Shown piece by piece: positions 55,201-63,190 of a stretch of DNA of 64,000 nt. Below the pieces are notes generated by a model. It saw only the letters and a list, made by a program, of their open reading frames with translations, was not told where the DNA came from and made no database searches. A program made the translations under genes and the position numbers. Within the stretch, counting starts at the first letter, position 1. Each line of letters begins with the position of its first letter. The DNA lies in contig CANTAL010000027.1 of NCBI GenBank assembly GCA_947650365.1, forward strand, positions 620,001 through 684,000, in the 5' to 3' direction. The DNA is from Chamaelirium japonicum (taxonomy: Eukaryota > Streptophyta > Magnoliopsida > Liliales > Melanthiaceae).

Positions 55201-55363
55201 TCCATTCTAATTCATTCACACGAATGTATCTATTCTAATTCGTTCGTACGATCCATTCTAATTCATTCGCACGATCCATTCTAATTCATTCATACGATCC
55301 ATTCTAATTCATTCGTACGATCCATTCTAATTCATTCGCACAATCTATTCTAATTCATTCGTA

Positions 55364-55368
55364 CGATC
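55364..55368. repeat. Target-site duplication (CGATC) left of the LTR retrotransposon
   Basis: CGATC precedes the 5' LTR and is repeated at 63815-63819 after the 3' LTR. Five bases is the usual Gypsy/Copia duplication length. Confidence 0.95.
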
Positions 55369-55496
55369 TGTGGGTGCAAAAATTGTACCGGACCAGATCA
55401 GAGCAGCCTGGGCCCGCGCATGCAACGGCCCAAATGGGTAAGCCCGCCTGGGCTCACATAGGCCCACTCTACGAGGCTCACAGATCAAGCCCTACC

Positions 55497-55528
55497 CCTT
55501 ATTGGGCCCGAACAACGGCCCAATAAGG
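55497..55528. promoter_or_regulatory. Perfect 12-bp palindrome in the LTR U3 region
   Basis: CCTTATTGGGCC at 55497-55508 and GGCCCAATAAGG at 55517-55528 are exact reverse complements around an 8-nt loop. The arms contain TGGGCC/GGCCCA, the plant 'site II' motif bound by TCP factors, which occurs several more times in the same LTR. The same palindrome is present in the 3' LTR at 63319-63350. Confidence 0.7.
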
Positions 55529-55554
55529 GCCCAGCAAGGAGGCCCAGAACCAGT

Positions 55555-55580
55555 GCCACGTCATCAGCGCCACGTCATCA
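55555..55580. promoter_or_regulatory. Duplicated GCCACGTCATCA element in U3 (bZIP-type)
   Basis: GCCACGTCATCA occurs at 55555-55566 and 55569-55580. On the minus strand this gives two TGACGTGG motifs 14 bp apart, resembling paired TGACG (as-1-like) or ACGT-core sites of plant bZIP factors. It lies about 30-50 bp upstream of the TATA box. Regulation by bZIP factors is inferred. Confidence 0.55.
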
Positions 55581-55606
55581 CTGCCATATCGGGCACGTAC
55601 CTACGC

Positions 55607-55614
55607 TATAAAAG
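55607..55614 (+). promoter_or_regulatory. LTR TATA box
   Basis: TATAAAAG within CTACGCTATAAAAGG; transcription would start near 55640, defining the U3/R border. The same sequence is at 63429-63436 in the 3' LTR. Confidence 0.75.
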
Positions 55615-55997
55615 GACCCCCAAGGCATCCAGGAAGGGGGTTGGTCATTCGATCAGAGGAGAAGAGGATCCAGAGCCAGAGCCAGAGCCCTCTATTCTCC
55701 CCACCTTGTTCTCTTCTAGTTGCTCCGTGCAACCCCCACTGTAAAAAGCTTCTCTCGGCCTGTCGAGAGAACGCTCCCCAACCCTTTATATTCAAATTAT
55801 AGTGAAGATCAGGTGGCACCTCTCGCCCGGAGACGTAGGTCGTAAGACCGAACTCCGTCACCAATCCTTGTGTCATCGCTCTTTATTCTCTCTATCTATT
55901 CTCCCATCTCTCTAACTCTACAAACCATCAAATTCAATCAAGGCTGTGGGGTGGGATTCTCGATTAAGGCGGCTCGGAAATTTCCCCCCACAATCTT

Positions 55998-56014
55998 TGG
56001 CGCCGTCTGTGGGA
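55998..56014 (+). other. Primer-binding site
   Basis: TGGCGCCGTCTGTGGGA begins 5 bp after the 5' LTR. The first nine bases (TGGCGCCGT) match the complement of the 3' end of plant tRNA-Asp; the rest diverges from the usual TGCCGGGGA continuation. The tRNA assignment is tentative. Confidence 0.75.
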
Positions 56015-56132
56015 TATCGATAGAGGTCTTACCCACACCTCTACCGACTCCTATTCAACTTGAGGTGACGAGCCACAAGTCCTCCTCCAAATCAACCTCA
56101 ACGCCTGCATCACGCCGACATCAACACGCTCG

Positions 56133-57785
56133 ATGGTGAAGGCCAGCACCAACCCACCAAAGGCGGGTGCTAAACGAACAAATGATATGCTGATCGAAGA
56201 AGAACAAGAAGTCTCGGTTGCAACCAACCGAAGAAATGTTCGGGAGCGGCCGGGGCCGCAAGGCAGTCATCCAGAAGGGCACAGCGATCGGCGAGACCCG
56301 TCATCCCCGAGGCGTCGATCTGGCAAAGAGCACGCCACCCAAGGAGATAACGGTTCAGCTACATACCAAATTTCGGCTGCTGATTTCCAGCTGCTGAACC
56401 TCCTCAAGAGGAACACAGCCCTCGAGCAAGAGAGGGATTCCCTAAAGAAGGCGGTTGAAAGAGCAGGGGTTGTGGCCCACAACTCTCTAGCTACTGATGA
56501 AGACCAACCAAGGACTTGCCCAGCCGTGAGTCATCACCTCGAAAAACCACATGTGCCGCGTACCGAGATGCGTCAGGTATCCACACAAGCACCAAGGCAA
56601 ACGGTGTGGGATCGCCTCGATGTCAACGGTGCGCCCAGCTATCGTGGAGAAGGATCACTTCAGTCAACGGGATCTACTAGACATTCTATCCCTTCGCACG
56701 CGAAAGCAACAGATGCCCGTGAGCTGCTCAACCAACTAAGGCATACTGCCGATGTGGGACGCCGACATCAAGACCGTAGGCAGCTAATCACCTCGGTGGG
56801 GCCACTGTATCCCAAGGTTCTTGCAACGCCATTTCCTATGGGATGGCGAACACCGAGCCTGCCAAAGTTTAACTGCATCAAGGGAGACCCTGCTCTCCAT
56901 ATCCTAGCCTACAAGCAGGCCCTGACGCCGTATGAGTACGAGAATCATATCCTTTGTCGTATGTTCGCAGGAAGTCTCGAGGGACCTGCCCTCGACTGGT
57001 ACCACACGCTGCCTACCGGTACGGTGGCCACCTTCAAAGAGTTGGCTGAACTTTTCATGGACCATTATCGGCTAAACTTAAAGCCGGAAAAGAAGCTGGA
57101 TACACTCTACAGGCTGAAGATGGGCTCCGACGAGTCTCTAAGGAGCTTCACAATGAGGTTTCGTAATGAGCACTCTGAGCTCACCGGTCGGTCCCAGAAT
57201 GAGGAGGCCATCGTGCTGGCATTCCAGAATGCTATCCGGCCAGAGCTCCACGTCTACACCGACTTCATCCGGCATCCTCCCAGTAACCTGGAAGCGATGT
57301 TCAAGCGCGTGCAGCGGGAGATAGAGGTGGAAGACAATCAGCGGGCCAGAAGATTACGCGAGCCCCGCGAGTCTCGTGACTCCCGACATAAGAAGGATGA
57401 TGAAGCCCCTAATGAAGCACGCTACAAGAAGTCTGCCCATGCTGCGTCCGACCAAAAGGCCCAGGCCAAAAGGTACAATGAAGATCCAAAAGCCCCTCCA
57501 GCGGAAAAGAGGCGAACTCCAAGGGAGCAAAGGGTGTTCACTGAGTTGAACACCTCCATTGAAGACATCTTCGCCTATCTACAGAACGAGCCCTTTTGCA
57601 AGTGGCCACAGCCTCTCCCTCCAAATTCCGACCAGGCGGGAGATACGACGGCCTACTGTGAGTTTCATCGCAGCCATGGCCACACAACCTCTACATGTCG
57701 AAAGCTAAAGCATCACATCGAAGACCTGATCCAAGAAGGGCGGCTCGATGGTTACCTCGCTAATAAGGAACTAGGTCGAGAGTAG
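56133..57785 (+). CDS. gag polyprotein of the LTR retrotransposon
   Basis: An intact 550-residue ORF beginning MVKASTNPPK, 140 bp after the 5' LTR. Residues 1-80 are basic and disordered-looking, and 80-112 form a short Leu/Glu/Lys helix (LLNLLKRNTALEQERDSLKK). Residues about 230-400 match the plant retrotransposon gag capsid family, including GSLEGPALDWYHTLP near 280-294 and the ELAELFMDHY segment. Residues about 400-475 are Arg/Lys/Asp-rich. The C-terminal nucleocapsid motif is C509-x2-H512-x4-H517-x4-C522, a zinc knuckle with His in place of the second Cys. The stop at 57783-57785 has no pol frame after it. The product should form particles and bind element RNA. A gag that is still open while pol is absent suggests selection or very recent origin. 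Confidence 0.93.
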   Translation: MVKASTNPPKAGAKRTNDMLIEEEQEVSVATNRRNVRERPGPQGSHPEGHSDRRDPSSPRRRSGKEHATQGDNGSATYQISAADFQLLNLLKRNTALEQERDSLKKAVERAGVVAHNSLATDEDQPRTCPAVSHHLEKPHVPRTEMRQVSTQAPRQTVWDRLDVNGAPSYRGEGSLQSTGSTRHSIPSHAKATDARELLNQLRHTADVGRRHQDRRQLITSVGPLYPKVLATPFPMGWRTPSLPKFNCIKGDPALHILAYKQALTPYEYENHILCRMFAGSLEGPALDWYHTLPTGTVATFKELAELFMDHYRLNLKPEKKLDTLYRLKMGSDESLRSFTMRFRNEHSELTGRSQNEEAIVLAFQNAIRPELHVYTDFIRHPPSNLEAMFKRVQREIEVEDNQRARRLREPRESRDSRHKKDDEAPNEARYKKSAHAASDQKAQAKRYNEDPKAPPAEKRRTPREQRVFTELNTSIEDIFAYLQNEPFCKWPQPLPPNSDQAGDTTAYCEFHRSHGHTTSTCRKLKHHIEDLIQEGRLDGYLANKELGRE

Positions 57786-57952
57786 GAGAGGTTGCAGCAG
57801 GGGAGAAAAGAAAGTCAATGTAATACGTGGATGCCGCGGGGCAACCTCTGAAAAAGTGTAACTGCAACTTTGTTATATCAATAAAGTGTCATTTTTTTCT
57901 CAAAATCAAATCTCTCGAAGTTCGATTCCACCATATTAAGGCAAAAAAAAAA
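57786..57952 (+). other. Post-gag spacer
   Basis: 167 bp of noncoding sequence between the gag stop and the first tandem array. It contains ATCAATAAAGTG near 57877-57888, which could act as a polyadenylation signal for a short gag mRNA. It is followed by an A-run near 57943-57952. Confidence 0.4.
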
Positions 57953-58410
57953 GGCTCCTGGCAAACCAGGTCAACCAAAGACCTTCGATTCCGCCCATTC
58001 AAGTCGGAAGCTCGAAGGCAATTCGGCTACGCCCGCTCGAGGCTAAAGTCCGATAAAAAGGCTCCTGGCAACCCAGGTCAACCAAAGACCTTCGATTCCG
58101 TCCATTCAAGTCGGAAGCTCGAAGGCAATTCGGCTACGCCCTCTCGAGGCTAAAGTCCGATAAAAAGGCCCCTGGCAACCCAGGTCAACCAAAGACCTTC
58201 GATTCCGCCTATTCAAGTCGGAAGCTCGAAGGCAATTCGGCTACGCCCTCTCAAGGCTAAAGTCCGATAAAAAGGCTCCTGGCAACCCAGGTCAACCAAA
58301 GACCTTCGATTCCGCCCATTCAAGTCGGAAGCTCGAAGGCAATTCGGCTACGCCCTTTCAAGGCGAAAGTCCGATAAAAATGCTCCTGACAATCCAGGTC
58401 AAGCTAAACT
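57953..58410 (+). repeat. 107-bp tandem array (four copies and a partial), hairpin-forming
   Basis: GGCTCCTGGCA-type starts lie at 57953, 58060, 58167 and 58274, with a partial copy at 58381: an exact 107-bp period. Each unit carries CCTGG-(4 nt)-CCAGG and a longer stem pairing CCTTCGA with TCGAAGG and TTCCG with CGGAA. It is located where pol would begin in an autonomous relative. Confidence 0.93.
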
Positions 58411-58441
58411 ATCAACTATACTTATCCGAGGTGACCAATGC

Positions 58442-59446
58442 CTCGGCACTCTACAAGCCCAAGGCCCAGCCCTTGGCACTCGAAGACAAAGTCCGAGGCG
58501 ATCAATGCCTCGGCACTCTACAAGCCCAAGGCCCAGCCCTTGGCACTCGAAGACAAAGTCCGAGGCGACCAGCGCCTCGGCACTCTATAAGCCCAAGGCC
58601 CTGCCCTTGGCACTCGAAGACAAAGTCCGAGGCGATCAATGCCTCGGCACTCTACAAGCCCAAGGCCCAGCCCTTGGCACTCGAAGACAAAGTCCGAGGC
58701 GACCAACGCCTCGGCACTCTACAAGCCCAAGGCCCAGCCCTTGGCACTTGAAGACAAAGTCCGAGGCAACCAACGCCTCGGCACTCTACAAGCCCAAGGC
58801 CCAGCCCTTGGCACTTGAAGACAAAGTCCGAGGCGACCAACGCCTCGGTGCTCTACAAGCCCAAGGCCCAGCCCTTGGCACTCGAAGACAAAGTCCGAGG
58901 CGATCAATGCCTCGGCACTCTATAAGCCCAAGGCCCTGCCCTTGGCACTCGAAGACAAAGTCCGAGGCGACCAACGCCTCGGCACTCTACAAGCCCAAGG
59001 CCCAGCCCTTGGCACTCGAAGACAAAGTCCGAGGCGACCAACGCCTCGGCACTCTATAAGCCCAAGGCCCTGCCCTTGGCACTCGAAGACAAAGTCCGAG
59101 GCGACCAACGCCTCGGCACTCTACAAGCCCAAGGCCCAGCCCTTGGCACTCGAAGACAAAGTCCGAGGCGACCAACGCCTCGGCACTCTATAAGCCCAAG
59201 GCCCTGCCCTTGGCACTCGAAGACAAAGTCCGAGGCGATCAATGCCTCGGCACTCTACAAGCCCAAGGCCCAGCCCTTGGCACTCGAAGACAAAGTCCGA
59301 GGCGACCAACGCCTCGGCACTCTACAAGCCCAAGGCCCAGCCCTTGGCACTTGAAGACAAAGTTCGAGGCGACCAACGCCTTAACACTCTACAAGCCCAA
59401 GGCCCAGCTCTTGGCATTCGAAGACAAGGTCCGAGACGTCGTCGCC
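58442..59446 (+). repeat. 67-bp tandem array (15 copies), two hairpins per unit
   Basis: CTCGGCACTC starts recur every 67 bp from 58442 to 59380 (15 units, the last diverged). Each unit contains CCGAGGCG-ACCAA-CGCCTCGG, an 8-bp perfect stem bridging adjacent units, and CCAAGG...CCTTGG around GCCCAGC. Variants often keep pairing, for example GATCAATGC with a G-T pair. Long open frames occur on both strands because 67 x 3 = 201, but the residue pattern just mirrors the repeat. Confidence 0.95.
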
Positions 59447-59930
59447 GACGTATTGGCATTCGATCAAAAGTCCAAGCTTAGTCTTGTCACTCAGGTCTAA
59501 GCATTAGATTGTCAATGGCCATCACCTTTTCTCGACGACTAACGGTTCCAAGCCGGTCAGGGGGTGGTTGGTCTGACTCTGTCAATGCGTGTCTCCACAC
59601 TGGTGCAGTCGACGGTGGGTAACACGGGATAAAATGGTGCTTCCTTGATCCTGGCCAAGTCAACACCCTCACGTGACCGTAGTACCTGGTGAATACAGTA
59701 ACCTGGTGCGGTAATACATTGGGTGAAGACCGGCTGGCCATCATGCGGCATCATCCTAGATTATCTCTAAGAAACCCCCTCAAATATAGCATTGTCTCTC
59801 GCCGACATCCCCGCGCACCAACGTTTCACCGAAAAAGTGTCGGTTTCAAATGGGGCTGAAATCTGAAAAATACACTATTTTCAATACCGACACTTTTTGG
59901 CCTCTTCTAGCAGCCCCAATAATGGGGTGC
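59447..59930 (+). other. Unique-looking spacer in the retrotransposon, with a 13-bp inverted repeat
   Basis: No recognisable gene. AAAAAGTGTCGGT at 59832-59844 and ACCGACACTTTTT at 59886-59898 are perfect reverse complements around a 41-nt loop. The part near 59660-59740 resembles 60830-60890 (shared GTGAA-ACAGTAAC-GGTGC words), so this spacer has a diverged partner downstream. Confidence 0.6.
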
Positions 59931-60690
59931 CGGCATCAACCAGCAGCCCCCCCTCGGTTTCGCACAAAAACCGAGTGGGGAAGGGATGACGGCACACCAT
60001 CAGCAACACGCCCCTCGGTTTCGTCAGAAAACCGAGAGGGGGTGTGTGTCGGCATCAACGAGCAACCCCCCCTCAGTTTCGCACAAAAACCGAGTAGGGG
60101 GGGTGACGGCACACCCCTCGGTTTCGTCAGAAAACTGAGAGGGGGTGTGTGTTGGCATCAACAAGCAACCCCCCCTCGGTTTCGCACAAAAACCGAGTGG
60201 GGAAGGGATGACGGCACACCATCAGCAACACACCCCTCGGTTTCGTCAGAAAACCGAGAGGGGATGTGTGTCGGCATCAACAAGCAACCCCCCTCGGTTT
60301 CGCACAAAAAACCGAGTGGGGAAGGGATGGCCGCACACCATCAGCAACACGCCCCTCGGTTTCGCACAAAAACCGAGTGGGAAGGGGGTGACGGCACATC
60401 ATCAGCACGCCCCTCGGTTTCGTCAGAAAACCGAGAGGGGGTGTGTGTTGGCATTAACAAGCAGCCCCCCCTCGGTTCCGTACAAAAACCGAGTGGGAAG
60501 GGGGCGACGGCATACCATCAGCGTCTCACCCCTCGGTTTTGCACAAAAAACCGAGTAGTGAGGGGGTGACGGCGCGCTCTCGGTTTCGACATAAAACCGA
60601 GAGGGGGGGTGTATGGCATCAATATCATCCCACCCCTTGGTTTCGTCAGAAAACCGAGAGGGGGGGTGCTCGGTGTCATCCACACACAAT
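59931..60690 (+). repeat. About 119-bp tandem array with repeated CTCGGTTT...AAACCGAG hairpins
   Basis: CGGCATCAAC-type marks lie at 59931, 60050, 60153 and 60272 (periods 119, 103, 119), continuing with shorter units to about 60690. About 13 hairpins of the form CTCGGTTT-(CGCACAA or CGTCAGA)-AAACCGAG occur, often flanked by CCCC/GGGG that extends the stem. Two loop types largely alternate. No coding function is recognised. Confidence 0.88.
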
Positions 60691-61000
60691 GATTATTTAA
60701 AGACGAAGAGCTATCTTCCATCGGGTCGGTTGGATAACATCTCATCCAAACCTATTGATTTGCTTGTACAAACTTCACAAAAAAAATCCCCTCTCTCATC
60801 AAGGGTGAGCACGCGGTAACTGTTGCGTCATCACTGGGCCCGACTGCAGTCCCTAGTGAACACAGTAACTAGGTGCAGTTGGGTGTCGGACAGAACGGAT
60901 GAGTTACCGCGTGCCGAGACATCTTTAAGACGCTAGCCTAAAACCTGGCTGGCGCATTCTTAAGAGTCATCTCTCTATAAAGGTGAATACCATAAAAGTT
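60691..61000 (+). other. Spacer with one imperfect hairpin
   Basis: No gene or tandem repeat. Around 60844-60881 CTGCA/TGCAG and CCTAGT/ACTAGG pair around GAACACAGTA, forming an imperfect stem-loop that partly matches the spacer near 59690. Confidence 0.5.
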
Positions 61001-61500
61001 ACACGTCAAGGCGAACAATGTTTCACGTCCACTTTGACCGTTTTTTCGATGCCTACACAACGACACCTTATACGCATTCATCCGACATGCATATGAAAAG
61101 TTATGACTGTCGGAAGGTTTCAAGGTCTTTTTCTTCGAAGACATGCATTGGAAATATTACACGCAAAGGTGCCCGACGCTTTACGTTCACTTTAACCAGT
61201 TTTTCAGTGCCGACGCAACAACGCCTTATACGCATTGATCTGGCGTGTGTATAAAAAGTTATAACAGTCAGAAATTTTCGACGCCTTTTTCTCCGAAGGC
61301 AGGCATCCGAAAGGTTACACGTCAAGGTGTGCGATGTTTCACGTCCACTTTGATCGATTTTTTGGCTCCGACACAATGACACCTTATACGCGGTGATCCG
61401 ACGTGTGTATGAAAAGTTATGATTGTTTGAAGACTTCGAGACTCTTATCTCCAAAGTAAGGCATCAGGAGAGTTACACGTCAACGCACGCCGGGTTTCGC
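61001..61500 (+). repeat. 158-bp tandem array (three copies and a partial)
   Basis: ACACGTCAAGG-type starts lie at 61001, 61159, 61317 and 61475, an exact 158-bp period. Copies are more diverged from each other than in the 107- and 67-bp arrays, so this array is older. Shared internal words include CACTTTGA and CCTTATACGC. Confidence 0.88.
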
Positions 61501-62510
61501 CCTTCGGTGTCAGCATAATGCCGCCGTCCCGGACGCCCGCATGCATCCCTCCACCTGCACGTGGTCCTCCGCATGGAGGCAACGAACCCAGGGGGGAGAT
61601 CCGACTTCTCTTCAACCAGCATGTCCTCGGCGACACCGGCGAGGGGGACAGGTCCTCGACGGAAAGGCTCTCTTGTGCAGACACCGCCCACGGCTCTCTC
61701 TCTGACTCGCACCCGGCTCCCTCTCCCACTGGCGCATGGGTCCGCCCACCGCTTTCGTGCGACCCAGCCTTCCTCTCGGCTCGTATGGATCTGCAGCAAT
61801 CCGGCTTTACAGCACTCGTGCATGCATGTATCTACAACTAAACCAAAAAAAAAAAAAAAAGGAAAAAGAGAGAGAGACGTCTGCTCTCTCGCACCCGCTC
61901 TCTCTCGCATGGATCCCTTCTCTCTCGCCGAAGGCTCTCTCTCGCACCCGCTCTCTCTCGCACGGAGCCTGCCTCGCAACCGACTCGATCGGCCGAGCCG
62001 CCCTTCGTCGCCCGCGTCGCCTAGACCCTGCGGCCCGACGCCGTCGCCTGCCCCGCGCCCGGACTGATCACCCCTCTCCCGTGCTCGCCTCCGTTGCGCC
62101 GCAGAGAAGAGAGGAGGGGGCGTCGCGCACCATGAGAACCGGAGCCCTGGCCTGTGCTGACTCCTACACCGGCCATCGCACGCTCCACCTGCTGCTCCTC
62201 GTGCCCTCGCCGGACCCCGCACCCGACTCGGCCCGCACCCGCTGCAACCACCCGCGCCGTCCATACGCCGCTGCGACAGACGTCGGCCTACTGCGCAGCA
62301 GCCCGCCGGTGATGCTACAGCCCCGGCCAGCTTGCATTATGTTGCAGCCGCGCCCTACCTCGGCCGGGACCCCGTGCTCGCCGCCGCTCCACAGCCGCCG
62401 CCTGCGCCTCCCAGGCCCGCGCCGACTGCGTCGCCCGTGCCCACCGCCTGGGCCTTGCCTGCGTCGACCTCCGCGCCGTCACCGTCGCCTGTTGTTGTGC
62501 CTTGGCGAAC
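61501..62510. other. GC-rich low-complexity segment of the retrotransposon
   Basis: About 1 kb of high-GC DNA with CTCTCTCGCACCC-type short repeats, a 17-18-base A-run near 61843-61860, and overlapping open frames on both strands. The translated products are Arg/Pro/Ala/Ser-rich without family motifs, as expected from GC-rich DNA. A captured host gene fragment is possible but I recognise none. Confidence 0.5.
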
Positions 62511-62790
62511 AAAAAAAAAAAAAAACAAACAGAGAAGGAACGAGAGAGAGAGAAAGGAAAGAGAGAGAGAGGGACTCTCTCTCACGTGAATGAAAAGCAC
62601 TCTCTCTCACGTGAATGAAACACAGAGAGAGAGGGGCGTCCGCTCTCACATGCGGGTCAAAGCCAAAGCAGAGAATGGAAAGAGAGAGAGAGAAAGGAAA
62701 GAGAGAGCGGGGGGGGGGGGGGGTACACGGCAATCTCACATGAACCAAAGAGGAAAGAGAGAGAGGACGCTACTCACACCGAAAAGCACG
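62511..62790 (+). repeat. Purine-rich GAGA/A/G simple repeats
   Basis: An A-run at 62510-62525, many GAGAGAGA tracts, a directly repeated CACTCTCTCTCACGTGAATG-type segment, and a run of more than 13 G near 62709-62722. The strand is strongly purine-biased. No coding role is seen. Confidence 0.8.
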
Positions 62791-62871
62791 GACCCCACTC
62801 GTCACGGACGTTCGGCTCGATATCCTCTCGGTTTGGAAAAAAAGAGAAAAGATCTTTTTTCACCAGAAGGC

Positions 62872-62980
62872 TCTCGGTATGCTCTCGGTACCCTCTCGGT
62901 ATGCTCTCGGTATGCACTCGGTATGCTCTCGGTACCCACTCGGTATGCACTCGGTACCCTCTCGGTATCCACTCGGTCGA
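62872..62980 (+). repeat. 11-bp tandem repeat (CTCTCGGTATG type)
   Basis: About ten copies of an 11-bp unit alternating CTCGGTATGC and CTCGGTACC(C). It shares the CTCGGT word with the array at 59931-60690, which suggests a common seed sequence. Confidence 0.85.
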
Positions 62981-63018
62981 AAAACGCACTGTTTTTTCAG
63001 AAACACCCCCTCGCAAAA

Positions 63019-63054
63019 CCGAGACTTTTTGGCTCGCGCCAAAAAGGGTCTCGG
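63019..63054 (+). other. Strong stem-loop upstream of the polypurine tract
   Basis: CCGAGACTTTTTGGC at 63019-63033 pairs with GCCAAAAAGGGTCTCGG at 63038-63054, leaving a 2-nt bulge and a TCGC loop. It is the most stable-looking short hairpin in the element, about 125 bp before the polypurine tract. Confidence 0.7.
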
Positions 63055-63177
63055 CATCGGCGGAAGAAGGCTCTGCTAATACGAACCGCGGCACCGACAA
63101 CCCTCGCCAACCGCGCCAGGATCCTAAAACGTTTGCACCTTGGAATCCCAGCCGACCCAGGGGGTCCTGACCCGACT

Positions 63178-63186
63178 GGGAGGGGG
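63178..63186 (+). other. Polypurine tract
   Basis: GGGAGGGGG lies 4 bp before the 3' LTR, the expected position for plus-strand DNA priming. Confidence 0.8.
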
Positions 63187-63190
63187 TAAC

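Larger units (their letters stand above)
46267..55368. repeat. Right block of the 23-bp satellite array
   Basis: The same monomer family and orientation as 1-31749, about 385-395 monomers by length. The monomer order follows the blocks seen near the left end of the window: rare variants such as the CATTTGAATTC, ATATAGATTC, GCAAGATTGTATC and AGACGATCCGTTC types recur in the same order (compare about 1110-2900 and 7590 with 46500-49150). This block is therefore the continuation of a third copy of the large superblock that the CACTA element split, with an internal deletion near 48370. Confidence 0.96.
55369..55992 (+). repeat. 5' LTR
   Basis: 624 bp, starts TGTGGGTGCAAAAATTG and ends CCCCCCACA. 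By reading it against the 3' LTR I find two differences: C at 55826 versus T at 63648, and T at 55965 versus C at 63787. The U3 part is rich in GGCCCA/TGGGCC motifs and holds a TATA box. The open frames inside the LTR are short and not gene-like. Confidence 0.97.

Noticed and set aside
55502..55876. Open frames inside the LTR (repeated at 63324-63698)
   Set aside because: They lie in promoter/untranslated LTR sequence on both strands and show no protein similarity.
58380..59500. Open frames of 83-184 codons in the 67-bp array
   Set aside because: 67-bp periodicity gives 67-residue repeats in all frames on both strands; composition is that of the repeat, not a protein family.
59820..60690. 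The hairpin-rich block as a separate MITE
   Set aside because: No target duplication or terminal repeats bound it, and its words recur elsewhere in the element, so it is better read as an internal array.
61473..62593. Opposing frames of 263 and 285 codons
   Set aside because: GC-rich and low-complexity, overlapping on both strands, Arg/Pro/Ser-rich, no motif; long frames are expected by chance at this GC content.
55993..63190. Degenerate pol (reverse transcriptase, integrase) after gag
   Set aside because: No frame shows YxDD-, HHCC- or DTG-type motifs; the space is accounted for mostly by tandem arrays and low-complexity DNA.
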